From the NCBI RefSeq assembly GCF_943193095.1, contig NZ_CALPCV010000001.1, positions 140,589 through 204,588 on the forward strand: a stretch of 64,000 nucleotides of DNA, written 5' to 3'. Shown one piece after another: positions 1 through 8,332 of this stretch (positions within the stretch are counted from its first letter, which is position 1; each line of letters starts with the position of its first letter). The notes below the pieces were generated by a model. The model saw only the letters and a list, made by a program, of their open reading frames with translations, did no database searches and was not told the origin of the DNA. Made by a program: the position numbers and the translations under genes. Source of the DNA: Parasutterella muris (GTDB lineage Bacteria > Pseudomonadota > Gammaproteobacteria > Burkholderiales > Burkholderiaceae_F).

Positions 1-575
1 ATATCTTCACGCTGGACTCTCAGATTCCGTCTCGGTTTATTGCGAAAGCCGAAATCGCAAAATGGCCGATATTCGGGCTGATTGCGCGCGCGATCGGAAC
101 ACTTTTTATCAATCGTTCGAGCAAGCGGGCGATTCTCAAGATTAACGACGACATCAGAGGAGCGCTCTGCAATCGCGAAACGGTGGCAATTTTTGCTGAG
201 GGTACGACGACTTTCGGCAATGAGCTGCTGCCGATTAAATCCAACTTTTTAGCTCCTGCGGCCGAAATAGGCGCGGTGGTTCGTCCGGTCGTGCTGGTTT
301 ATATGGATAAAGGCAAGCCTGCAAAACAAGCGGCTTTTGCCGGCGACGTCACCTTGTTCGGTTCACTGTGGAATGTGGTCACTATGGAGGATGCGCATGC
401 GGTTGTGCATTTTCTGGAACCGATCGTTCCGACACCGGAAATGACGCGCCATGACATCGGCAGGCTCTGCCAGGAACGAATGCGGGCCAAACTCAAGGAA
501 ATTTGGGGCAACGAATACAAGGACGGCGACGCAGACGGTGCGTCCGTGCTTGCCAAGGCGATTGCGAACGGCTGA
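1..575 (+). CDS. plsC: 1-acyl-sn-glycerol-3-phosphate acyltransferase, 5' truncated by window edge
   Basis: The last 190 or so codons of a PlsC-type acyltransferase, read from position 3 to the TGA at 573-575. PlsC enzymes add the second fatty acid to lysophosphatidic acid at the inner membrane. Visible family features are a segment reading LFINRSSKRA and, about 40 residues later, FAEGTTTFG, which corresponds to the acyltransferase block normally written FPEGTRS. The catalytic HX4D/E block lies upstream of the window. A second, full-length PlsC is encoded at 18968-19726, so this is one of at least two paralogs. It could instead be a lyso-ornithine lipid or other lysophospholipid acyltransferase of the same fold. 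Family call firm, exact substrate not. Confidence 0.8.
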   Translation, partial: IFTLDSQIPSRFIAKAEIAKWPIFGLIARAIGTLFINRSSKRAILKINDDIRGALCNRETVAIFAEGTTTFGNELLPIKSNFLAPAAEIGAVVRPVVLVYMDKGKPAKQAAFAGDVTLFGSLWNVVTMEDAHAVVHFLEPIVPTPEMTRHDIGRLCQERMRAKLKEIWGNEYKDGDADGASVLAKAIANG

Positions 576-652
576 ACCAGAGAAAATCTTTGGAACAGAA
601 GCCGAATGATATTAGAATTCGATTAGCTCAACTGAGTAAACCTAATACCGAT

Positions 653-1492
653 ATGAAACCTGTAAGAAAAGCCGTATTCCCTGTCGCGGGCCTTGGCACC
701 CGTTTCCTTCCTGCTACTAAGGCGATGCCTAAAGAAATGCTCCCCATAGTAGATAAGCCTCTTATTCAGTATGCGGTTGAGGAAGCCGCTGCTGCGGGCA
801 TCACAGATATGATTTTCATCACGGGTCGTCATAAGAGAGCGATCGAAGATCATTTTGACAGCGCTCCCGAGCTTGAACGCGATCTGAAGAGCAAAGGAAA
901 GAACGCGCTGCTTGCGACCCTGAAAGCGGTGGTTCCGCCGGGAATCAATTTCATCTTTATTCGTCAGCCCGAGCCGCTCGGGCTTGGTCACGCGGTTCTG
1001 TGCGCAAAACCCGTGGTCGGTGACGAACCTTTTGCCGTTATTTTGGCCGACGACCTGATTGACGCGAAGAAACCGGCGATTTCTCAGCTCATCGCTGCAA
1101 GAGCGGAAAACAACGGCGGCAATGTTCTGGCTGTTCAGACAGTTCCCCGCGAGATGACGAAGCAGTACGGTATTGTTGAAGTCGACGATGAACACGAAGT
1201 TTGTCCGAAGATCTCTTCAATTGTTGAGAAACCTGATCCGCAGACGGCACCGTCCACTCTTGCGGTGATCGGACGCTATGTTCTTGAACCTGAAATTTTC
1301 GACAGCCTTCAGCACATTGACCGTGGCGCCGGCGGTGAAATTCAGCTGACGGACGCGATCGGAAGAGAAATCCCGAAGGGAAACACTCTGGCCTGCCGTT
1401 ATGAGGGCGAGCGCTTTGACTGCGGCTCCAAGCAGGGGTTCCTGAACGCCACAGTCCATTACGCCAGAAAAGAAGGCTATCGAATTATCTAG
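653..1492 (+). CDS. galU: UTP-glucose-1-phosphate uridylyltransferase
   Basis: 279 residues. Makes UDP-glucose from glucose-1-phosphate and UTP in the cytoplasm, feeding LPS core and other glycan synthesis. The N-terminal nucleotide-binding block GLGTRFLPATKAMPKEMLP is near residues 11-29, followed by KPLIQYAVEEA, the sugar-binding block GLGHAVLCAK and FAVILADDLI; the C-terminal GERFDCGSKQGF is also typical of GalU. Length matches the family (about 280-300). The reading frame is open further upstream, but the ATG at 653 is where GalU similarity begins. Its stop TAG shares the palindrome CTAG with the stop of the convergent hldC gene. Confidence 0.95.
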   Translation: MKPVRKAVFPVAGLGTRFLPATKAMPKEMLPIVDKPLIQYAVEEAAAAGITDMIFITGRHKRAIEDHFDSAPELERDLKSKGKNALLATLKAVVPPGINFIFIRQPEPLGLGHAVLCAKPVVGDEPFAVILADDLIDAKKPAISQLIAARAENNGGNVLAVQTVPREMTKQYGIVEVDDEHEVCPKISSIVEKPDPQTAPSTLAVIGRYVLEPEIFDSLQHIDRGAGGEIQLTDAIGREIPKGNTLACRYEGERFDCGSKQGFLNATVHYARKEGYRII

Positions 1493-1983
1493 CTTTCTCT
1501 TACTTTACGGAGCAGTTTCGTAGTGCTCCGATCAAATTCGAACGCTGCGGTGACAACCTTGCCGCTGTAGCTGTGAACGATCTTTGCTTCCGGCAGATCT
1601 TCAATTCTGTAATCTCCGCCTTTGACGTAAATGTCCGGGCGGAGTTTTCTTACGATTTCAAGCGGCACCTTATCCTTGAAAATGACGACGTTGGACACGC
1701 TTTCCAGGGCGGCGAGGACCGCAGCGCGGTCCGCTTCAGGGTTGATCGGACGATCCGGGCCCTTGCCGAGCTGACGAACCGATGCGTCGCTGTTGACTGC
1801 GACGACCAGGCTTGCGCCGAGCGCTCTGGCCTGCGCAAGGTAGGTGACATGTCCGCGGTGCAGGATGTCAAACACACCGTTTGTCATAACGATGGGGTGC
1901 GGAAGCTGTTCGTGAAGACTTTCGAGCTGATCCGTGGTTACGATCTTCTGTTCGAATGCGGGTGGCGGAAGATGTTGACTCAT
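1489..1983 (-). CDS. hldC: D-glycero-beta-D-manno-heptose 1-phosphate adenylyltransferase
   Basis: 164 residues. Transfers AMP from ATP to heptose-1-phosphate, giving ADP-D,D-heptose for the LPS inner core. The cytidylyltransferase-like signature VMTNGVFDILHRGHVTYL (about residues 31-48) carries the HxGH nucleotide-binding motif, and GGDYRIEDLPE lies near the end. This is the separate RfaE domain II protein; the kinase domain is its own gene at 3569-4513 rather than a fused HldE. Start ATG overlaps the gmhB stop by 4 nt (ATGA), so the two are translationally coupled. Last gene of the minus-strand heptose operon. Confidence 0.93.
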   Translation of the reverse strand: MSQHLPPPAFEQKIVTTDQLESLHEQLPHPIVMTNGVFDILHRGHVTYLAQARALGASLVVAVNSDASVRQLGKGPDRPINPEADRAAVLAALESVSNVVIFKDKVPLEIVRKLRPDIYVKGGDYRIEDLPEAKIVHSYSGKVVTAAFEFDRSTTKLLRKVRES

Positions 1984-2561
1984 AATAATTTAGCGGCGGA
2001 AAGCAGATTATCTGCGGTCTCGTGTTCAGTACTGCAGTCGGGGAAGGGGTGCGTGCCGTCTTTTTTGACAAGAATGCGTCGGGGGACACCGGCTCTGGCT
2101 CCAGCCTCGATGTCCGAACATTTGTCTCCGATGATGACGCTCGCGGCAGGATCAATATTCAGGTCCTGCGCGGCGGCAAGAATCATTCCTGGTTCCGGTT
2201 TGCGGCAGGTACATGCTTTGAGGTAGGGAGCAAATGCGCCTGTCGGATGGTGCGGACAGAAATAGAGCGCACCGATTGCGGCGCCGGAAGCTTCCAGCAC
2301 GCCAGCCATCCAAAACGTCAGTTCAGAAAATTCATGCAGGCTGTATTTTGCGCGCCCGATGCCGCTCTGATTGGTGACGATAACCGGGACAAAGCCTTTA
2401 TCCCTAAGAAGCCGAATGCCTTCGATCGCGCCGGGAATGAATTCAAAGTTTGATCGGTTTCCGACATAGGCGTGATCAATGTTGATCACGCCGTCTCGGT
2501 CTAAAAAAGCGGCTTTTATTGGGTTTTCGGAACGCTTGGTGAAGATAAAACGATATTTCAT
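1980..2561 (-). CDS. gmhB: D-glycero-beta-D-manno-heptose-1,7-bisphosphate 7-phosphatase
   Basis: 193 residues, a HAD-superfamily phosphatase that removes the 7-phosphate of heptose bisphosphate between the kinase and adenylyltransferase steps. The nucleophile motif AAFLDRDGVIN is near residues 18-28, VTNQSGIGR follows near 63, the zinc-binding region is represented by CPHHP and CTCRKPEPGM, and GDKCSDIEAG supplies the HAD C-terminal acidic motif. Both ends overlap neighbours by 4 nt (hldD upstream, hldC downstream). In many Burkholderiales gmhB sits between glyS and plsC; here glyS and plsC are adjacent and gmhB is in the heptose operon. The first dozen residues are a short nonstandard extension. 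Confidence 0.93.
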   Translation of the reverse strand: MKYRFIFTKRSENPIKAAFLDRDGVINIDHAYVGNRSNFEFIPGAIEGIRLLRDKGFVPVIVTNQSGIGRAKYSLHEFSELTFWMAGVLEASGAAIGALYFCPHHPTGAFAPYLKACTCRKPEPGMILAAAQDLNIDPAASVIIGDKCSDIEAGARAGVPRRILVKKDGTHPFPDCSTEHETADNLLSAAKLL

Positions 2562-3553
2562 TTCACTTTATCGAGCAGATGCAGCATGTAAGCGCGTGTG
2601 CCTTCCTGAACGGACTTAAACTGAACTTCGCACCCGGCTTCACGAAGGTTTGTCAGATCTGCCTGTGTGTAGGCCTGATACTTGCCGACCAGAGCCTGCG
2701 GGAAGGGAATGTATTCGATTTCTCCCTTCATCACGGCTTCTTCAAGTGTGAGTGCGGGTTTGCCGTCGGCTTCGCGCAGTGTGTTCACCACAGTGAGCGC
2801 GACATCGTTGAAGGGCTGAGCGAGACCCGTACCGCAGTTGTAGATTCCGGTGATTTCTTTATCGAGGCAGAAGAAGTTTACTTCCACCACATCGTCCACG
2901 TACACGAAATCGCGCATCTGAGCACCGTTCGCGTAGCCGAGGCAGCCCTCAAAGAGTTTTACCTTGCCTTCGGCGCGGTACTGGAAGAACTGATGGTATG
3001 CGACGGAAGCCATACGGCCTTTGTGCTGTTCGTGCGGACCGTAGACATTGAAGTATCTGAGTCCTGCGACTGGGGCTCTCAGACCGTACTGCATTTCACG
3101 ACGAAGTACCTGATCAAAGAGATATTTAGAGTAGCCGTAAACATTCAGAGGTTTTTCGTAGCGGACGTCTTCTTTGAAGATGCTGGAGGCGCCGTACGTT
3201 GCCGCCGAGGACGCGTAAATAAACGGGATTCGTTCGCGCTGGCACCAGCGGAATAAGTCCACGGTGTAGCGGTAATTGTTCTCCATCATGTAGCGGCCGT
3301 CGAGTTCCATTGTGTCCGAGCATGCGCCTTCATGTAAAACGGCTTCCGGTTTGGCGATCTTTCCGGCTCTGACGAGTTCAATGAATTCGGCCTTATCGAA
3401 GTAGTCGGAAATCCGATTGTCAGCAAGATTAGTGAACTTGTCTGATTTTTTCAGATGATCGACTGCGACAACATCGGTGAAGCCTCTTTTGTTCAGTCCG
3501 GCAACGATATTTGCTCCGATAAAGCCGGCGGCGCCGGTGACAATAAAACTCAT
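2558..3553 (-). CDS. hldD: ADP-L-glycero-D-manno-heptose 6-epimerase
   Basis: 331 residues of the extended short-chain dehydrogenase family. Converts ADP-D,D-heptose to ADP-L,D-heptose, the donor used by WaaC. The Rossmann motif GAAGFIGANIVAGLN is near residues 7-21; YGYSKYLFDQVLRR holds the catalytic YxxxK; RYFNVYGPHEQHKGRMASV is diagnostic of HldD. A GAGG ribosome-binding site lies upstream of the ATG. It starts 15 nt after hldA and overlaps gmhB by 4 nt, so all four ADP-heptose enzymes form one operon in biochemical company. Confidence 0.95.
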   Translation of the reverse strand: MSFIVTGAAGFIGANIVAGLNKRGFTDVVAVDHLKKSDKFTNLADNRISDYFDKAEFIELVRAGKIAKPEAVLHEGACSDTMELDGRYMMENNYRYTVDLFRWCQRERIPFIYASSAATYGASSIFKEDVRYEKPLNVYGYSKYLFDQVLRREMQYGLRAPVAGLRYFNVYGPHEQHKGRMASVAYHQFFQYRAEGKVKLFEGCLGYANGAQMRDFVYVDDVVEVNFFCLDKEITGIYNCGTGLAQPFNDVALTVVNTLREADGKPALTLEEAVMKGEIEYIPFPQALVGKYQAYTQADLTNLREAGCEVQFKSVQEGTRAYMLHLLDKVK

Positions 3554-3568
3554 GTTTAGCCTCTTCGT

Positions 3569-4513
3569 TTAGAGATTTGGAAATAGTTCTTCGGGTGTAA
3601 CCGTGGCCGTACCGACTTTGCCGACCACGATGCCGCCCGCCTTGTTGGCGATCTTGACGGCGGTGTGCCAATCGTATCCGGCGGCAAGCATGACGCCGAG
3701 TACGGAAATGACGGTATCGCCGGCTCCGGAAACATCGAATACTTCCCGAGCACGTGCGGGAACAGACCAAGCGCCGTTGTCATCAAAAAGCGTCATGCCC
3801 TCTTCACTGCGTGTCAGAAGGATTTTCTCAATATTGAGCTCTTGGCGCAGATTCTGCGCGCGGTTCATCAGATCTTCTTCGGAATTCCATTGACCGACGA
3901 CCTGCGCCAGCTCGTTGCGATTTGGTGTGATCGCGGTGGTATTGGCGTAGCGGGAGTAGTCCGAGCCTTTCGGGTCGACCAGTATGGTTCTGCCGAACGC
4001 GCGGCCTTCAGCGATCATGTGTTTAATGCGGTCAAGTCCGCCCTTGCCATAGTCGGAAAGGATGACAACATCATGGTCGGGGAGAAGGCTTGAAAATCGG
4101 TTGGAGTGCTGTTCAAGTGCGGAAGGAGCGATTTCTGACTCAAAGTCGGTACGCAGCATCTGCTGATGGCGCGCGAGAATGCGCAGCTTCAGCGTAGTGG
4201 TAAAGCCCGCAACCCGATACAGGCAGGGACGAACGCTGCATTCTTCAAGCAGGTCCATGATCTTATTGCCCGCTTCGTCTTCCCCGATGATTGCCAGAAG
4301 GGACGTCCGCGCCTTCAGACTTGCGGCGTTTCGCGCCACATTGGCGGCTCCTCCGAGACGATCTTCGGAACGAGTGACTTTGACAACGGGGACCGGTGCT
4401 TCAGGAGAGATTCTAGACGCGTCTCCGAACCAGTATCGATCCAGCATCGCGTCGCCTACGACAAGCACGGAAGAATTTTTAATGGCGTCTAGGTTAATGT
4501 CCCGAAGTTCCAT
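3569..4513 (-). CDS. hldA: D-glycero-beta-D-manno-heptose-7-phosphate kinase
   Basis: 314 residues, a PfkB-family sugar kinase that phosphorylates heptose-7-phosphate at C1, first activated step of ADP-heptose synthesis. N-terminal VVGDAMLDRYWFGDASRISPEAPVP and the following GGAANVARN are typical of RfaE domain I; the anion-hole and catalytic base block DVSGAGDTVI is near residues 258-267. The adenylyltransferase half is separate (hldC), the usual betaproteobacterial arrangement. First gene of the minus-strand operon hldA-hldD-gmhB-hldC; its promoter should lie in the 118-nt divergent gap before the mutase gene. The ribosome-binding site is weak. Confidence 0.93.
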   Translation of the reverse strand: MELRDINLDAIKNSSVLVVGDAMLDRYWFGDASRISPEAPVPVVKVTRSEDRLGGAANVARNAASLKARTSLLAIIGEDEAGNKIMDLLEECSVRPCLYRVAGFTTTLKLRILARHQQMLRTDFESEIAPSALEQHSNRFSSLLPDHDVVILSDYGKGGLDRIKHMIAEGRAFGRTILVDPKGSDYSRYANTTAITPNRNELAQVVGQWNSEEDLMNRAQNLRQELNIEKILLTRSEEGMTLFDDNGAWSVPARAREVFDVSGAGDTVISVLGVMLAAGYDWHTAVKIANKAGGIVVGKVGTATVTPEELFPNL

Positions 4514-4631
4514 GATTTATCTGTCTTGATACACTTTAATTTGCTGATTTTAGCGCCTTCACTGCGGCCTGAGCTCTCATCAGACCGATTCCGAGATTAG
4601 AATCCTTGTATCACCGTTAGGGAACATACAA

Positions 4632-6017
4632 ATGACTGAAAAAATTTCACGCTCTATATTCAAGGCATATGACATCCGAGGCATTGTTGACAAGACACTT
4701 ACCGAGGAGGCCTGCGAGCAGATCGGTCAGGCGCTTGGAACGCTTGCCCATGAGAAAAAAGTTGAAAAAATTTGTGTCGGCAGAGACGGCAGACTCAGCG
4801 GCCCAAGGCTTCAGAAGGCTTTGATTAAAGGAATTCGCAAGGCCGGAGTCGGTGTTTATGACATCGGAGCGGTTCCAACACCGGTACTCTACTTCAGCAC
4901 GGTTTACCTGAATACAGGAAGCGGCGTGGCGATTACCGGCAGTCACAATCCTCCCGAGTACAACGGTCTGAAAATGATGCTTGCAGGCGAGACGCTCTTT
5001 GGAGACGGTATCGCTGCTTTATATGACCGCATCGTCAGCGGCGACCTCTACACGGCTTCGAACGAGGGCTCTTACGAAGAAGTGGATGTTGTTCCCGCCT
5101 ATATTGAAAAGATTCTTTCCGATGTAAAACTTTCCCGTCCGATCAAAGTCGCGGTGGATGCGGGCAACGGTATTGCCGGTCCTCTTGCGGTGAAACTCTT
5201 AACCAAGCTTGGCGCGGAAGTCACCGAAATGTTTACTAATGTGGACGGGAACTTCCCGAACCACCATCCGGATCCGTCCAAGCCCGAAAATCTGGTGGAT
5301 CTTCAGGCTCAGCTTAAATCCGGAGACGAAGAGATCGGTGTTGCGTTTGACGGAGACGGTGATCGTCTTGGTGTTGTAGCCAAAGACGGAGAAATCATTT
5401 TCCCGGATCGCCAGGCGATGCTCTTTGCGGGTGATATTCTTGCGCATAAGAAAGGCTCGGTTATTGTTCACGACGTTAAGTGCACACGAAACATCCGTCC
5501 GTTCGTGGAGTCAAGAGGCGGCGTCTGCGTGATGTCCAAGACCGGTCACTCGCTGATTAAAGCGAAGATGAAAGAAGTGAATGCGGATTTCGCCGGTGAA
5601 ATGAGCGGCCATATCTTCTTCCATGACCGCTGGCCCGGATTTGACGACGGTGTTTACGCCGCGACAAGACTGCTTGAAATCGTGACGCGTTTTGATGACG
5701 CGAATAAGCCGCTCAAAGATCTCCCGAACGCGGTTTCTACCCCGGAACTTCAGATTCCGACCGAAGAAGGCGAGAATTTCACGCTGGTTGAGAAACTCAG
5801 CAAGAACGCGAAGTTTGATGATGCGAAGGACATTATTCGTATCGACGGTATTCGCGTTGAGTGGGATGACGGCTTCGCTTTAGCAAGACCGTCCAACACG
5901 ACTCCGGTTGTTGTACTTCGTTTTGAGGCCGACACTAAGGAAGCGCTTGAACGCATCATGAAGCGCTTTAAAGAAGAGATTCTGAAAGTCGCTCCCACAG
6001 CGAAAATTCCTTTCTGA
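4632..6017 (+). CDS. phosphomannomutase/phosphoglucomutase
   Basis: 461 residues of the alpha-D-phosphohexomutase family (ManB/AlgC type), interconverting hexose-6- and hexose-1-phosphates for LPS and nucleotide-sugar synthesis. The phosphoserine loop GSGVAITGSHNPPEYNGLKM is near residues 97-116, the Mg-binding loop FDGDGDR near 240, the sugar-specificity loop GEMSGHIFF near 325, and the phosphate-binding loop RPSNTTPVVVLRFE near the C-terminus. Start ATG follows an AGGGAA site. It faces hldA divergently and is 15 nt ahead of waaC, so it heads an LPS operon. GlmM is unlikely because the family signature around the serine differs. Confidence 0.9.
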   Translation: MTEKISRSIFKAYDIRGIVDKTLTEEACEQIGQALGTLAHEKKVEKICVGRDGRLSGPRLQKALIKGIRKAGVGVYDIGAVPTPVLYFSTVYLNTGSGVAITGSHNPPEYNGLKMMLAGETLFGDGIAALYDRIVSGDLYTASNEGSYEEVDVVPAYIEKILSDVKLSRPIKVAVDAGNGIAGPLAVKLLTKLGAEVTEMFTNVDGNFPNHHPDPSKPENLVDLQAQLKSGDEEIGVAFDGDGDRLGVVAKDGEIIFPDRQAMLFAGDILAHKKGSVIVHDVKCTRNIRPFVESRGGVCVMSKTGHSLIKAKMKEVNADFAGEMSGHIFFHDRWPGFDDGVYAATRLLEIVTRFDDANKPLKDLPNAVSTPELQIPTEEGENFTLVEKLSKNAKFDDAKDIIRIDGIRVEWDDGFALARPSNTTPVVVLRFEADTKEALERIMKRFKEEILKVAPTAKIPF

Positions 6018-6032
6018 TTTTCACGGCCGGTC

Positions 6033-6980
6033 ATGAAAATTCTGATTGTTAAGACAACCTCCATGGGAGATGTTGTTCATGCGGTACCCGTCATAGCGGA
6101 TATCAGGAAGCATTTCCCGGAGGCGAAAATCGATTGGCTGGCCGAAGATGTTTTTGCGGACATTCCCCGTTTGACGAAAGGAGTAGATGAGGTGCTCGTC
6201 TGCTCTGTTCGCAAATGGAAAAAAAGTTTGCTGAACTCAGAAACTCGAAAACAGATTTCCGCCTTAAAGTCCGCTTTAAGGCAAAAAAAATATGACTTAG
6301 TCATTGATCTGCAGGGCCTGATCAAAAGTGCTGTTCTGGCCTCCTGGACTCATGCTCCGGTTGCCGGTTATGACCGATCATCGATTAAGGAGCCGCTGGC
6401 GAGCTTCTTTTATCACTCTAAATTCTCTGTCAGCCGACAGCTCTCCGCGGTAGAGCGGTGCCGCAGTCTGGCTGCCCTTGCGCTCGGTTACGAAATCCCG
6501 TCTGACGCTCCTCAGTTCCTGTTTCAGTTCACTGAACAGAAGAGTGAAGCGCCCTTTGTCGTTTTTTACTGCAACACAAGCCGAGAGACTAAGCTTTGGC
6601 CGGAAGATTACTGGATAGAGCTTGGCCGAATCATTTCCGAGCGCGGTTATCGAATTCTTCTGCCTTGGGGTTCCGAAGCGGAAAAGTCGCGCGTTGAAAG
6701 AATCAGTCAGGGAATCGGCAGTACATCCTGCGTGCTTCCTAGGATGTCCATCGGTGAGCTCATGAATAAAACTTCAGGTGCAAAAGCGGTTGTCGGATTG
6801 GATACCGGGATGACGCATCTGTCGTCCGCGATGGGTATTCCGACGGTAGGCATCTTCCGTGATTATCCGATAGAGCTCGTGCCGCTTATGGGAGAAGCGA
6901 AGAAGAAAGCGCTTGGCGGCGTTGGAAGCTGCCCGAGCATTGAGAAGGTGGCTGAAGCTTTTGAAGAGGTGCTGTCATGA
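6033..6980 (+). CDS. waaC: lipopolysaccharide heptosyltransferase I
   Basis: 315 residues, glycosyltransferase family 9. Adds the first L,D-heptose to Kdo of lipid A on the cytoplasmic face of the inner membrane, using the product of the adjacent hldA-hldD-gmhB-hldC operon. N-terminal KTTSMGDVVHAVPVIADI and WLAEDVFADIPRL are typical of WaaC; LPWGSEAEKSR and GLDTGMTHLSSAMGIPTVGIF near residues 250-275 form the ADP-heptose-binding region. Length is normal. The last 4 nt overlap the waaA start (ATGA). Confidence 0.92.
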   Translation: MKILIVKTTSMGDVVHAVPVIADIRKHFPEAKIDWLAEDVFADIPRLTKGVDEVLVCSVRKWKKSLLNSETRKQISALKSALRQKKYDLVIDLQGLIKSAVLASWTHAPVAGYDRSSIKEPLASFFYHSKFSVSRQLSAVERCRSLAALALGYEIPSDAPQFLFQFTEQKSEAPFVVFYCNTSRETKLWPEDYWIELGRIISERGYRILLPWGSEAEKSRVERISQGIGSTSCVLPRMSIGELMNKTSGAKAVVGLDTGMTHLSSAMGIPTVGIFRDYPIELVPLMGEAKKKALGGVGSCPSIEKVAEAFEEVLS

Positions 6981-8332
6981 TGATTCCGCGTCCTGTTTAC
7001 AGTGCGCTTTTGTATATAGCGGCGCCTTTTGCGATGTTTTATCTTTCCAAGCGCGCAAAGAAGCAGCCGGAGTATTCCGAGCATTGGGATGAGCGCTTTG
7101 GAACGGCCCATTATCCCCCGGTCACGCCGGGCCGCACGCGCATCTGGATTCACGCGGTATCCGTGGGCGAGACAAGAGCGACATTTTCCCTTGTGGAAAG
7201 TATTCTCCGAAAGTGGCCTCAGGTTGACGTTTTATATACTCATATGACGCCGACCGGCAGAGAGGTTAGTAAACAATTCGGCAAGAAATTCGGCTCCCGC
7301 ATTAGTCAGGTCTATCTGCCTTATGACACGCCGGCCGCGATGAGAAAATTTATTCGTCAGACTCAGCCCTCGCTTTGTCTGCTGATGGAAACAGAGGTTT
7401 GGCCGAACCTGACATATGCGGCAAAGCAGGCAGGGCTGCCTGTTGTGCTGGCAAACGCGCGCCTGTCTCAGAAGTCTTTAGATAAAGGTAAAAAGGTCGG
7501 CAGTCTGATTCGTGACGCGATGTCGCGTCTGACACTGACGCTTGCTCAATCGGAAGAAGACGCGGCCAGACTGAAGGAAGCCGGATGCCGAGAGGTTAGA
7601 GTACTCGGCAATCTGAAATTTGATTACGAGCCCAATCCTGTACATGTGCGCACCGGACGAGAGATTAGAAAGCTCTCCGAGCGCAAAATTCTGACCTTTG
7701 CGAGTTCTCGCGATGGCGAGGAAGCAAGCATGCTTTCCGCGCTTAAGGAAGCGAAAGCGAACGGTCGGCTCAAAGACACGGTTTTCCTTTTGATTCCCCG
7801 TCATCCCCAGCGCTTTGGAGAGGTGCTGGAACTCATTCGAAAATCGGGCTTCACAGTAGAAAAACGGTCGGATATCCGTGACTGGAAAAAAGTTCTTTCA
7901 CTGAGCGAAGGCCCGGACGTGGTGCTCGGTGACAGTATGGGAGAAATGGCCTTTTACTATGCGCTCTCAGACGTTGTCCTTATGGGCGGAAGCTTTGGAG
8001 ACTACGGATCGCAAAGTGTGATTGAGCCCTGCGCCATTGGAGAGGCGGTGATTGTCGGTCCGAGCATTTATAACTTTAAGTACATTATCGAAAAGGCCCG
8101 TGAAGAGGGCGCGGTTCTGAGCGTTCAGGATCCGGGTCAGGCTTTGCAGCGCGCTGACGAGCTTCTCTCGGACAGCGGTAAAGCGGCTTCGGTTGGCGCT
8201 GCGGCGGCTAAATTCGCGCAGGCCCAAAGAGGTGCGGCTGAGCGGACGATCGCGGTGATCGATGAGCTTATGGCGCAGAAGAAAGATACGAATCTTAATA
8301 AATTCAATGCAGAAACAATGGAGAAGAAATGA
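6977..8332 (+). CDS. waaA: 3-deoxy-D-manno-octulosonic acid (Kdo) transferase
   Basis: 451 residues, membrane-anchored glycosyltransferase family 30. Transfers Kdo to lipid IVA. An N-terminal hydrophobic segment (about residues 6-22) anchors it; the conserved block WIHAVSVGETRA (about 56-67) carries the catalytic glutamate; METEVWPNL and GGSFGDYGSQSVIEP are further WaaA signatures. Somewhat longer than the usual 420-430 because of a C-terminal tail. Translationally coupled at both ends: ATGA overlaps with waaC upstream and thiD downstream. Confidence 0.94.
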   Translation: MMIPRPVYSALLYIAAPFAMFYLSKRAKKQPEYSEHWDERFGTAHYPPVTPGRTRIWIHAVSVGETRATFSLVESILRKWPQVDVLYTHMTPTGREVSKQFGKKFGSRISQVYLPYDTPAAMRKFIRQTQPSLCLLMETEVWPNLTYAAKQAGLPVVLANARLSQKSLDKGKKVGSLIRDAMSRLTLTLAQSEEDAARLKEAGCREVRVLGNLKFDYEPNPVHVRTGREIRKLSERKILTFASSRDGEEASMLSALKEAKANGRLKDTVFLLIPRHPQRFGEVLELIRKSGFTVEKRSDIRDWKKVLSLSEGPDVVLGDSMGEMAFYYALSDVVLMGGSFGDYGSQSVIEPCAIGEAVIVGPSIYNFKYIIEKAREEGAVLSVQDPGQALQRADELLSDSGKAASVGAAAAKFAQAQRGAAERTIAVIDELMAQKKDTNLNKFNAETMEKK

